A model generated the notes under the pieces. That model was not told the DNA's origin, did no database searches, and saw nothing but the letters and a program-made list of their open reading frames with translations. A stretch of DNA of 64,000 nucleotides from Phoenix dactylifera. Taxonomy: Eukaryota > Streptophyta > Magnoliopsida > Arecales > Arecaceae. Made by a program: the position numbers and the translations under genes. The stretch is taken from positions 14,022,129-14,086,128 of the forward strand of contig NC_052397.1 in assembly GCF_009389715.1 (NCBI RefSeq), written 5' to 3'. Positions 1-11,600 of the stretch are shown piece by piece (the first letter of the stretch is position 1; the number at the start of each line of letters is the position of its first letter).

Positions 1-2450
1 CCTTTACCAAGTGCCTCTTGGTTAGCAACAGATAATAGGACAAAAAGATGATGAAATAATGGGAGAAATATGAGAATTCAATATACAAAAATTAAGGAAA
101 ATAGGTACAACATACTAGGGAAATTTACGTATATGATTAAAAGAGAACAATGTTTTAACCAGAACACATAACTAAGGCTAAAGAAATTAAAGACATCGAT
201 CTAAAAATAGTAAACTAACAAGTGGAATTTACACAATGTTGAACCAAATAAAGCCTGGATTGCATTTGTCAATATAATTGCAGCTAAAAGAAAACATACC
301 TACAAGAAGAAATACTGATACCCATCTATTATATAAAGAAGAAAGACATTCTAAATGCAAGTAGAACCATAGTAACAATATTTGGCGAGTTTTTCAATAA
401 TTTGTGAATTATTCATCATATGATAGTTAACCAAATTATTCTGACTTATCCACTGGTTTGCGAATGGATCATGATTAAATCGTAAATTTCATTGGTATCA
501 TGAATAATCACAAGATTATTAATTGTTTTGACTTACTATGCAGGGGGAAAACAATGTGGACAAGACAAACAGAAAAAAAAGAAAAAGAAAAAGGCATCCG
601 GGAAGAAACGGAAACAGATCGAAATAAAGGTCCATGGCTCCCATGCATGAATTTCCTCAAACAAGTAATTTGAGTTGATATCCATATCTCACCTTCACAT
701 GAATTAAAATTTTTTTGGCTTCCTCCTTTATTTTGCTTCTCAATTTTTTTTAATATCAAGATATCTCCGGGACATATTCAATGGGAAGTAATAATAAATA
801 TATTAAAAATTTTAGATTTTTATCAATTTTTATTATCTATGAGCATATATCTGAAGTTGTTGTTGTTGTTATTTTCTGAACCTTTTCCTTATTTTTTTCT
901 GACTGTACCAAATTAGTTCCAAATTCTAAAGTTTCCAACTTCATTGAACTTGTGACTATGAGTATAGCAAAGAAAATGAAGGTAAGTAGCTAAGATAGAT
1001 GCAGTAATCACCAAGGACACCAACCCTTTTTGGGCAAGGAAATCATCCTGACTGGGCCCTCAAAGTTTTCAAAAACAAAAGAAGGGTGATATGAGAACGG
1101 AAGAGCCCAATTGTAGCCTAGACAGTGTCTATTAAGATTTAAAAAGTTTGTTTTTAGGATGATAGTATCTATCTTCAGCTGTTTTTATCAAGGTTTTCTT
1201 CACCCAACCCATACTGCCTGGTATCGAGCAACATTGTATAGACCTGATAAGGTACTATTATGGTACAGGGACTCGATAAAATCTTGCACCGACATATGGT
1301 ACAACTGCTATCTCGCCTCCAGCAACATACTATGTCTTGCTATGGGGGTGTACCGTACCGGTTCAACCCATACCAGTAAGATACTAATACAGTGTCTAGT
1401 ACCAAGACTAAAAACCTTAGTTTTTATGTTCTATGAGAACTTCTTCCTATTATATGAATTATGTCCAAGGTTGGATATAACAAGAACGATATTGCTTAAA
1501 AATAGTTTTTTCCCCTAAAACCTCTTCACCACTGCATTTTAGAAGATAGTATTTATCTAGATGTTTTCCTAAAGTTCTTCATGCATCTATCTCCTCTTCT
1601 TATGCTCAAAGATTTTGATAACAAAACTATGTCCTCATCTAGGAATTCATTTATGGATAGAGAAGGCAGTTTGTTTTAGAGTTTATCAATAATTCCTCTT
1701 TTTTTGGGCATAGGAGCTTGCTCTGGTACTACTATATAAAGTTTTCTAATTACATAACCATTTGACTGTCATGAAACCATATAAAGGTTAATGAAAGAAT
1801 CATTGAAAGGTTTTCAATAACCTTTTGACTGTTTTGACAAAGGTAGAGATATGTTAGGACCAACAAAGATAAAGAATAGAACTAGGGCAGTTAGTGCAAA
1901 AGAAAGGTGTCCTCCAAGGCCAGGGATGACTAGTGCTGGCTAGAGAACCTGTCATGTAATTATAATTCAGAGAGAAATATCAGGATTAAAATTCATCAGT
2001 CTTAAGCCAAAAGTTGAAAGATTCACCCTCATCAGTGATAAGCATAATGACAATAAATTTACATTGTCTAACACTGCCATAGCCGTCTTACAATCTCCAC
2101 ATCTTCTCGTTGTTCATTCCAAATGAATTCAGGTAATAGTAAACGATATCAGTACAAAATTTATTAATGAAAACATATCTGTTCTTTTACCAGAGCATCT
2201 AAAAATGAAAAAAGCTTCAACAGCTAAAACTGGTTTAGGCTGCATCTATAACTCTTTATGTAAATCGTGTATTTTAATCAGGGAGAGGCCGACTTGAGCT
2301 TGGACTTCATCTAACCAGCTGGTCCTTTTCAACTCATGGACAGCAGCATATAAAGAAAAAGGGCCACGTTATGGTCATTTATGTCAAATCATATTTCCCT
2401 CTGTAGTTCAGATCCCATTGTGCTTGTAAACCAGCATCACTTGCATATAA
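1..2450. other. AT-rich non-coding left edge
   Basis: I see no coding segment on either strand that looks like a conserved protein; the open frames are short and low in complexity. If LisH copy 1 continues leftwards, this stretch is part of its intron. The only structure I can point to is a degenerate fragment near 1,190-1,430 related to the GGTACCG-rich elements seen elsewhere in the window. Confidence 0.5.
1190..1432. repeat. Degenerate GGTACCG-rich inverted-repeat element
   Basis: The block carries scattered GGTAC and GTACCG words and TACCGGTTCA, and is bounded by AAGGTTTTCTTC-like and AAGACTAAAAACCTT-like ends. It resembles the better-preserved elements at 23,635 and 24,235. No clean target duplication was found, so the borders are approximate. 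Confidence 0.35.
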
Positions 2451-2516
2451 AATGGCAAAGGAAATACCAAAAATAACTGAACTGAATAAAAAAGGAAAGA
2501 AATATTCAGATATTAC

Positions 2517-5513
2517 CTCCAGAAACTCCATCTGCACTAAGTTTAGCTTTTGTCATATCTCCATGATTTTTTGCAATATCTTTATCTTGGTGCTCCTGTT
2601 GTTGCATTTCCTTTTCCTTTTCTTCCTCATTAACCTTTTTCATTTTCTTATCCTTTTCCTGTTCTCTATCTGTATCCTGTCTTTCTCTTTTGCTTTCACG
2701 TTTATTATTATTTTCCTTTTCTTGCTCATTTTTAATTTTTTCTTTCTTTTCTTTGATCATTTGTTGTACTTCATTGATGTTTTTTGTCATGAGGTAAGAA
2801 TTACCCTGCAAAGTGGAACAAGGGATCATAAGCTAATACACAAAAGGTATTCAATAAAATATGAAATATCATGCTTTAGACAAATCAAGTGCATAGTTAA
2901 GTTATCAACTTGCTTAATAGTGACGCAAAGACACTTACGTTGCCCAATTTTTCCTCCAATTCTGTGTACAGAAGGCCCTTTTGTACAATTGCAACAAGAG
3001 TACCTGGCGGAATTAGATCTTCCTCAATAGGAATTCTATTAATTCTTGACTCATGTCCAAAAGCAAATGCTGCATTTGTGAAACCTAAAAGAAATAGGAC
3101 ATTAGGTTTTCATATAGCACTAACCTTATAATCATGTGAGATTTCTTCCTGGAAATAAGTCGGGTCAGATGAAAGCAAGATGGTAAAATACACAACAAAC
3201 TTAGGCCGATTCTACAAGACAAATGAACTAAGAGAATGAAGCAGAAAGGGAAACAAGACCACCATAACTAATACCACAATTTTCTACTTGGCATCTGAAA
3301 GGAATAGCAAGCCTTTAGGAACTAAACACATGATTGTGTCATCAGATTACATCTTATATAGATGAGATTTAACATTGACTTTCAATGTAAATCAACATAT
3401 TTGTCATGACACTCAAGAAGTCAAACACTGATTAGGTTACAAAGTTCGAGTCAAATGCAAAATGTTTAAAGTATTCAAGCCTATAAGTATATTTTATATG
3501 GTTTGTGTATTTAAGGTCTTTACGCAGAGGTAGATGGTACTCGAGCATTATTTGAAGGCAAGACAAACAAAAGATGAAACAGGCAGACTTCAGATGGTCA
3601 TCCCACAAGAAGCCAATTCAGGTATGATTTATATTGACTTGAGCTGTTCAATAGACACTATTGATTTATATCCTCAGCTTAACCAGAATTTTCATTACCA
3701 CACAAGTTGCACTCTGATTTTTTTAAATCCATTCTCATCCTTATTTAAAAGTAAGAAAGCCTGAACTCAGAAGAAGAAAAAATGACAAGATAAACATATG
3801 AAGATGTTTCAGCTAGCCCCTGACAATCCAAGAAAAGGAATTACGAGATTACGAGAATACTTCAGTACCGTTCTTTTGAATAGAAATGCTAGTAAAACAT
3901 GTACATTTAAATCTGACTAGTGCCTGACTCAAGTTGGATCAGGCTCATAACTGAAGTTGAAACAAATGGCTCTTGTACAGACTGCCAACTGAGAGTCTCG
4001 CATCTGGACCTGATCAATTAAACTTATATGGACCTGACTAGACCAATAAATGTTGAATGAAAGATTTAGATTTAATATTTTGGCTTAATAACTGATCTAG
4101 AGCAAACCAAAAAAAAGGAATCCTATCTAACCTGACCTGGATGGCTGAGATTTGGGTCTAGATCTTAAACTCAAATCACATTCATTCATATTTAGGACAA
4201 GCTAGACCAAGACCCAAAACTGACTCATTTTCATAGCTAGTTTTAAACAACTAATTGAAAAGCTTGTTCTTAATCCTACTTTTAGTATGAAATGTGCTGA
4301 CATAGAGGAGGAATCGTTAACTGCAGTTAACTTTGAAGTGATAGAGTTGAGACAATTTTGGTGATTCTTTATCTTTAAAGATTTAAAATGGACCATAGAA
4401 AATAGAAAAATCATCGAAATGATCAAATTCTTCAAGCTAAAATTTGATTTTGTACATTACTTGGGATCTAATCACACTTGATCAATTAAACTTATGACAG
4501 TGGCAAGCTATGTTTCGACCAAGTGTTGAGGCAGGTTGGAAAGCATGGGCAATGGGTCCTATAATATTGCCAAAGCTCCATATTATCCCTAGCCTAGCTG
4601 ACCTCCCAACTGCATGCCCTTAATAGTTGATAATAGATTTCCCTACCTTGTCTTAGTTAACTCACCATTGATAAAAACAATGAAGTTTCTTATGGCAGTG
4701 GAATCCTTTTTTCATGCGTCAATTCTCCAACCATTTCACTCTTGATCATCTGAGGAAGCCCCTCTCTCTTTTAATGCAGTGGCGAGAGACATAAGCCCTC
4801 CTCATTTAAGTAGCCCCCACAACTCAAGAAAGAGCAGACACAGAAAAAAATGAAGACCTGAGAACTTTAAGACTGAACCCCCCAACTGAACGAAACCTAA
4901 ATACCAACTCTTGTTGGTATTTATCTTTATGCGTCTAGTTGGAGAGTAATAGTCTTTCTTTCAGCTACACGTCCAACCTTGATACAATAACGTATTTATA
5001 TCTACTTAACAGAACTTAAAAAGAAACAGTCCCCCACTATCCTCTTTTGTTTCTCCCTCTTTACAACTTTAATCAGGTTTTCCTACCATGACCATCCTTC
5101 AATACAGGTCAATTTTTCTTGCCATTTAATGGAAGTTTGAATTTGAGGCAGAAAAGAAAGGATAATTTTCTACTAGCATCACATTGAAACCAGCGTGATT
5201 AACAGAATTTCACAACCAAACTCATACATGAGCCACAAAACACTGTTCAAATGGCAAAACAAGGGATCAAATTCAGAAACCTTTACAACAAAGCATTAAC
5301 GTCAAGAAAAAGTGGGGAAGAAAAAATCTAATCAAAACCATAAGGCATCACGAAACCCTAGAGATCTAGGAAACGTGAAATCCAAGCAGAAATCAGGGCA
5401 AGATGATTAAGAAAAGCCAAGAAGAAGAAATTTCTCGACGGACCGGACTCCTGGAGGTATCGGATGACGAGGTAATTGAGCTCATCATTGGACTCCATGG
5501 GATTCCTCGCCAT
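2517..5513 (-). CDS. LisH gene copy 1, HOS15/TBL1-like, exons 1-3 (3'-partial)
   Basis: Visible exons on the minus strand are 5513-5444, 3084-2939 and 2805-2517, all with GT/AG borders. Exon 1 starts at MARNPMES and encodes the first LisH half (DELNYLVIRYLQESG). Exon 2 completes LisH (FTNAAFAF) and continues with the IPIEEDLIPPGTL block and a helix ending at KLGN. Exon 3 is very Lys/Glu/Arg-rich and begins with NINEVQQMIKEKKEKI, like the charged linker after LisH in Arabidopsis HOS15. Exon 3 ends in phase 1, so the frame must continue into exons not seen here, expected to encode WD40 repeats beyond the left edge. HOS15/TBL1 proteins are nuclear histone-deacetylase corepressor subunits and CUL4 substrate receptors; LisH mediates dimerisation. 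An in-frame upstream Met at 5552 is possible, but MARNP sits nearer to the LisH start seen in the paralogs. The assignment to HOS15 itself is inference, because the WD40 part is unseen. Confidence 0.7.
3940..4200 (-). repeat. Intron-1 repeat rich in CTGACCTG/GGTCTAGATC words
   Basis: This segment of intron 1 of LisH copy 1 is built from words such as GGACCTGACTAGACC, CTAACCTGACCTGG and GGGTCTAGATCT. Closely similar text lies in intron 1 of copy 2 (9,830-10,060) and of copy 3 (21,235-21,560). In all three it lies roughly 0.7-0.9 kb from exon 2. It therefore looks inherited from a common ancestral intron rather than inserted three times. Confidence 0.5.
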
Positions 5514-5720
5514 CCCTCGTGACGGTGGCGGGGACGAGCGCCCGGCGGACAAAAAGAGAAGACGTGACGAAACCGAGGAGGAAGCGGACGGGAGCTTTTT
5601 TTTTTGCTTTTGCTTTCCGCGTGTCCGGCTGGCTTCCCCTTCTGGTTCCGGCTGCTGGTATAGTGTGCCGTGCGCGTTGACGGTTTTCCTAAAAGAAGGG
5701 GCAGTTGACGAATGATTTAT

Positions 5721-6870
5721 TACCCGCTTATGGTAGCGCTGTTTGGTGGGCCAAATCGGATACCTGATTACTTAGTTCGGAATAATCTGATTTTTTTTTT
5801 TTTTTTTTATGGTTTAACCGTTTAAGATCTTCAGTATCCCATATTTTAGTGATGGAAAGTTTTCAGATATCCATTATTTGGTTAGTATCATGTAGAAATC
5901 CAACATAGCTCAACATATAATACCAAAATCATCTTTTATATAAGTATATACAATTATATTTATTAATTATATAAAATATATTATAATATTAATATTTTAT
6001 GAAAATATATTTATTAGTCTACTCACATCATCTTTGATTTTGGGATTACTGTCACGTACAAACACGATGGTGCAACTAAAAACGGTAATCTCATTGCTTC
6101 CATTTACGTCATTTTTGGTTTTGTAATAATCACCTATGTGAAACACCTCCTATATTGTTTGTTGCGGTGTAAATAATATTGTGGAAAAAATATCATGTGT
6201 AACGTTAAATGATTCGATAAAGGCATAAACCAGAGTTTTTCATTGAATGGGTGAGGGCAGATCAGATGTCTAGGCGGCGAAAAGTTCACATGGGCACCAA
6301 TTAGTTTAGTTGATAAATTCACAAAAGGGTTGGTTACCGACAATTTGGACCCTGACTCATAGTTGCACTATTTTAAAATTTATTGCTTTGATAAATTGAG
6401 TGGAGATTGCAAAGCACTGTGGCACAATTGATCTGTCAATGTCTTTTTCGTTGGCATAACATTAGTCGGGTTACAAAGAATAATTTCTAAATGCCTTTCA
6501 TGGGTTCAACTGATATCATGTTGTAGATAAATACAACATGCTAGCTATTTCATAGAACTTTTGTACAAAGCAGTCCACCAAATATTTTCATAGCATTTAA
6601 GCTACCTTTAGCCGCCAAGATGTGGAAATTATAGGGAAGTAGCACTTTGAAGATTCCAGATTGACTTTTTTTTTTATGAATACAAATTGAAAAATAAGTA
6701 CCTCTCTCTAAAGATAATTGTTACAAGGTGGCATGTTGCTTATGCTATAGCTCTCGCTAAGCAGCTGCTAGCACGTGCCTGATGCATGATATGTGAAAGT
6801 TCTGTTTTGAGGCAAGGATGAAATGACAAGCTCCTGGCTTGCGTAAAGCATTTGCAAAGCACGGCGGCGG
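5721..6870. other. AT-rich spacer upstream of LisH copy 1
   Basis: This is the 5' flank of the minus-strand LisH copy 1. It holds a poly-T run near 5,791-5,808 and AT-rich stretches near 5,940-6,010. No protein-like frame and no clear promoter box stand out. Confidence 0.4.
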
Positions 6871-6872
6871 TG

Positions 6873-7066
6873 GGGGAAGATCCGGGACTTTAGTCCCATA
6901 TTGAAAGAGTAGCGAAAAGGATTGTGCCTTATAAGAAGGGGCCACCCTTTTCCTTCCAGAGGAGAGGGGGGGAAGATCCGGGACTTTAGTCCCACATTGA
7001 AAGAGTAGCGAAAAGGATTGTACCTTATAAGAAGGGGCTATCCTCTTTCCTTCCAGAGGACCCTTT
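6873..7066 (+). promoter_or_regulatory. Two tandem snRNA-type promoter modules (USE plus TATA), 96-bp period
   Basis: Two copies of a module lie head to tail. Copy 1 has GTCCCATATTG at 6893-6903 and TTATAA at 6929-6934. Copy 2 has GTCCCACATTG at 6989-6999 and TTATAA at 7025-7030. The plant snRNA upstream sequence element is RTCCCACATCG, so copy 2 differs from it at one base. The gap between USE and TATA is 25 nt in both copies, which fits the short spacing of plant Pol III U6/U3 promoters rather than the longer Pol II spacing. GGGACT TT AGTCCC overlaps the element as a small inverted repeat. No U6 or U3 body follows; a T4 run occurs near 7,063. It may be a promoter-derived dispersed repeat. 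Confidence 0.5.
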
Positions 7067-7075
7067 TAAGAAGAA

Positions 7076-8644
7076 CAAAGCCGTGAGAAGAATATTGCCC
7101 ATTAAGAGTTGCAGACGACACACGTCGTGCGATACGTACGCATTTCCCCAAAGCAGACAATACCTCTGATCGGGACGCAGTTATTTTCCTGCTCTAACAA
7201 AAACAATAGCGTCATACACAAGCTTTTTTTTTTTGCTGAAACGAATGATTCATACGGTTTTAATACGGATACATCCAATAAAGTCACAAAACAACATATC
7301 CCGAAGCGCTCTAGGCAGCTCCCATTCTCTAACACAGAGTGTCTCCAGAGTGACTAGCCATCCAGTCCATGGCCCTATTTGCCTCTGTGAAAATATGCTT
7401 AGTCTGGAAGTTATACACAAGCTTTAGATTTAACATAAGACATTGCTTTGATTGAACTTGGTCTTTGAGGCATATGATTGAGCCTAGTATAGGTGGTCCT
7501 TTGGTTGATCTAAGATGGGCTCCTTGGCTCTTCTTGTTTCTTAGCCAGCCATGGTAGCTGGCCATTCAAAAACTTTGTTACAGTAACTGTGTTTATATTT
7601 TTGCTTATGCAGATTCCTGTAAAAGAAAAATAACGGATGCATTTATTTCACATAGAGAATACTAAACCTGAATGCAAAATGCAAGTGAAAACCACCTATT
7701 CTCAATGTAACCCACAGTTTTCTGACCTGAAATACTGAAAAATGTGGTACTAACATAACATAGAAGCAAATGACCCGCACAGCATTTAAATGATTTCTTC
7801 TCTCTTTTTGAAAGAAAGAACAACCAATGGCTATCTAAAGTACATCATCTTTCAACACCATATAAAATCCTGTTGATAGTTGCACAAGCTATGAAATAAT
7901 CTACATTAAACAACCAAGCCTACTGTGCATAATTGAGGAAGTTGAATGTTACAATGTTCAAATGCTTTTCCTCATTGCAAGAGCAACAAAATTACTAAAA
8001 TGCATTATATAGAAATTGAGATTTAAGAGAGGGTGAACTAAAAGCATCACTAAATTTGTGGATAAGCCAGACAAGGCAGGATAAAAGTCAAAATCATACG
8101 ACACCTAAATCCTTAATTTGGGTCTAATCTGGACCAACAATGACCCCGAAAAGCCAGGGCACAATCTAACAAAACTACCAGAAATGCTAGCTCGAGCCAA
8201 ATACTAGAGTGTAGCAACAACTTCTGTAACTTATGACAAACCAAGTCCACTACCTGCAGGACGCAAGCTAAAATTAGGAGGAAAAAGTTACTGATACAAG
8301 ATCCTTCAAACTGAATTTTATTTTATTTATTTATTTATGTTTTTTCCATTATTCATTTATAATTTTTCCATGAGGGAAAGAGGGGTCTGATAAGCTGAAA
8401 CATCACGCTTCTGTAGAATGATATGACAATCACTTAACAGAATGGAGCCATATGAGGAAATGATGACAAGTATGATTTCTACAGCGAATCCTCGGAATGA
8501 CTGATGTTGTCAGGGCTAGGAGGAACCTGTACATAAGAAAGAAGCAACTAAATATTACATTCATACGAATAATTTTGTAACCAAACACAAGAACAAATAA
8601 AACTTACGTGCATGCTATATCATGGCTCACCCCATCCTATGATG
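7076..8644. other. Spacer between LisH copies 1 and 2
   Basis: It should contain the 3' UTR and polyadenylation region of the minus-strand LisH copy 2, which stops at 8645. Short open frames here have no recognisable protein character. I see no RNA gene. Confidence 0.4.
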
Positions 8645-11600
8645 TCATGCAGGTGGTCCTGGTGGGGCACCTCCATCCCCACTCCTAAGAAGCGCAACCA
8701 ACTGGAGTTTTATATCTTTGATCCTCTGCTCTAGCTCACTGTACCTTTTTCCTAACTTGATGTACCCATCTATTTCCTGCATTTTCTCTCTCCACATGCT
8801 CTGCATCTCATCAACTTCCATTGGAACTCCATTTCTTTCAGCCTCCAAGGGCATCTGCTTGCCCAGGTTTGCTTCCAACTCCAAATTTTCAAGGCCTTTC
8901 TCCACAAGTGCGACAAGAGAGCCCGATAGAACCAAATCATTCTCAATAGGTATTTTGTTGATCCCTGACTCATAATCAAAAGCAAATGCTGCATGTGTGT
9001 AACCTAATAGAAACAATATTTGTATGAGCATTTCATGTAGCATGAACCTTACAATCATGTGGTGTAACATCCTAGATATGAATAGTGTTGAAAATACATG
9101 ACAAACTCCATTCAAAACAAGAGAAACACTTGCTCTGTAGGAGCACAAGAGGGCAACACTACCAGGCACTTGACAATTAATACCACATTTTTCTACCAGG
9201 TGTCTGAAAGAAATAGCATGTCTTTAAGAAATGAACACAATATTGAGGTAACCAAATTAAACCCTATACAAAACGAAATTTAGCATTTAGTACTGCATGT
9301 AAGATGAAATATTTGTCTGATGCTTAAGAGACTTAAGTGCTCTACGCCACAAGGTTCATGAAACAAACATAAATGAAAAATGTTCAAATTAGCTATGTAC
9401 ATTGGGATCTCCAAATTGCTTATAAATTCAGAGTTTGATGACATAGATGATACAAGAGCATTAATTTTAGGCACCGTGAAGCAAAAGGAAAACAAATGGA
9501 CTTCAAAAAAGTAAGATATGCAAAAGGATTGGATCAAAAGCATCTTTAGACCTTATTTCCATTAATTTGAGTTGGGCTATTAAGCTAGTGCTATCAAAAT
9601 TTGGATAAGCTCAGCATTCACTGGCCCTTACCCCCCATTATTAGTCACTGCTATCACTTAAGAAGAAATATGATAAAAGAGAAATGCATGAAGTTGTTAG
9701 CTATAAAGAGACACGTAGCCTCCAACCAAAAAAAGAATGCATAAGAATCCTCTTACACCTTTCTTTGAATAGTTGTGCAAGTGGTTGAAGTTCAGAAAAC
9801 GCCTCCTGTAAAGACCCCAAACTAAGATTCAACTCAGACAATTAGACCTAACTGACTGGACTTGGTAGAACCTAATTAGACATGACAGATCAAATACATA
9901 GGTCAGATCTTTTTGCTTTAAACCTAGCCAATAGCCAATCCAGGAAGGGCCTGTCTCAACCTGACCCAGACAGGTGAGATATAGGTTTAGATCTGCAGCC
10001 CAAACCTTGTTGAATCATATTAAGATTAAGTTAGACACCAACCCAACTAACTATAAGCAAATCTACTAAATGTTATTAAAAATAAGATAAAGTCATAAAT
10101 CATAGCAGGGTTCAGAGTAGATCAAATTATGCTTTTCTTATTGTACTCAGAAATTTTAAAATTGTTAAAAAAGTTGGAAGTTAATTTTCAATGGTTAAAT
10201 TTATCAGCCAAATGATTCTAATGGAAGACTAGGGATGAAGCTGGGAAATTTCATTACTATACCCTGCTTGACCTTTACACCTTCCACATAGACCTTTACC
10301 TATCCAAGTTGCCAAAGGCTCAAGGCAAACTAAGGTGCTATAGTATCTTGGAGCCTAGGAGCAAGGCGCAATGCAATGTTGCACGCCTTAATGAAGTGAG
10401 GTGCAAAAATATCAATAAACATATAAATAATAATACATGTCTGTAAACACATCAAATAAGAATTATCAATTTTTGAACACAATGTAAATAAAGAAGCATT
10501 GAAATTCAAATTTATACATATACAAAGGGCATTGCATGTCAAATATTGAAAAGTCAAATATAATAAGACAATAACTGACAATAGCAAAATAACTTCTAGT
10601 ATATAAAGCCATCTAAATCAATAACCCTAATGTTAGAACTTAGACAAGCTAACTAGTATGAGATAGAATAAATTAAAAGAATTCTTAATACAGGACCAAT
10701 CAATCTAATTAAACATGCTTTGTTGTGTTCTGTTTTTGATGGACCAACATAATAGAAGCTGCAATGACCTGTTTCTAAAGGACTGGCAGCAGGGGATGGG
10801 CTTTCTGATGGACTGGGAGCAGGGCGAAGGAGAAGGAGGAGAGGAACGGCAGCAGCGGCAGCAGCAGCAGCAGGAGGACAAGAAGGATGAGGAAGAGGCC
10901 TATTTGTCAGCCCTAGACCTTGTATCTGTCCCTTGTTGTTGTCCTTGTTGCTCTCCTTTGGAGCCCTAGATCTCATCCCCTTTATCTCTTTTAGTCTTTT
11001 CTTTTTTCAGGCCAAGAAGGCCTAAAAATCCGATAAAAATCAAACAATTCTGACTGAAAAGAGTAAAGGGGTGCTTTTGTGAACCTGGGCTTGGTTCAAG
11101 GCGCAAAAAAGGTGTCTTTTTTAATTTGAAAAGGGGAATAGCATTGAATAAGTGAGGTGTTTGGGGTTGGCTTTGTTTGCACCTTGCGCCTAGGCATGCC
11201 TTTGACAACACTTGAACCACCTAAAATGATGGGTCAAATTGGACCAGAGATGAAAGACGTGGAGTTGATCAATGAAAGATGTGAATTATACTCGGATTTT
11301 CCCCATGTACTTGCCAAATTAATGAAATAATCTGACCTCTTTGGATGACTCTCATGTCACATGTATACGGCAAGAGGGAGAGCATGTTGCAGATATTTTG
11401 GCTAACATCATCTGCTAGCACTTTCAAGAAAGAAAAATTTGTTGCATATTTTGCTACCCTTGGGGCAGTTACCTTCATTATTGGAGGTGATGGGTATGGG
11501 AGGTAGTACACCAAAACTTGAAATTGTATCATCTTGTTCACTACATAATGAATATGCAGTTACCTTTTAAAGGAAAGAATACAAAATTAGTATGCACTAA

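Noticed and set aside
2452..3030. Plus-strand 192-codon frame rich in Phe/Leu
   Set aside because: It is the antisense of the Lys/Glu-rich exon 3 of LisH copy 1; the hydrophobic run is the complement of AAA/GAA codons.
10653..10976. Gln-rich plus-strand and Ala/Leu-rich minus-strand frames
   Set aside because: CAG-repeat composition inside an inverted-repeat element; no start context or homologous domain.
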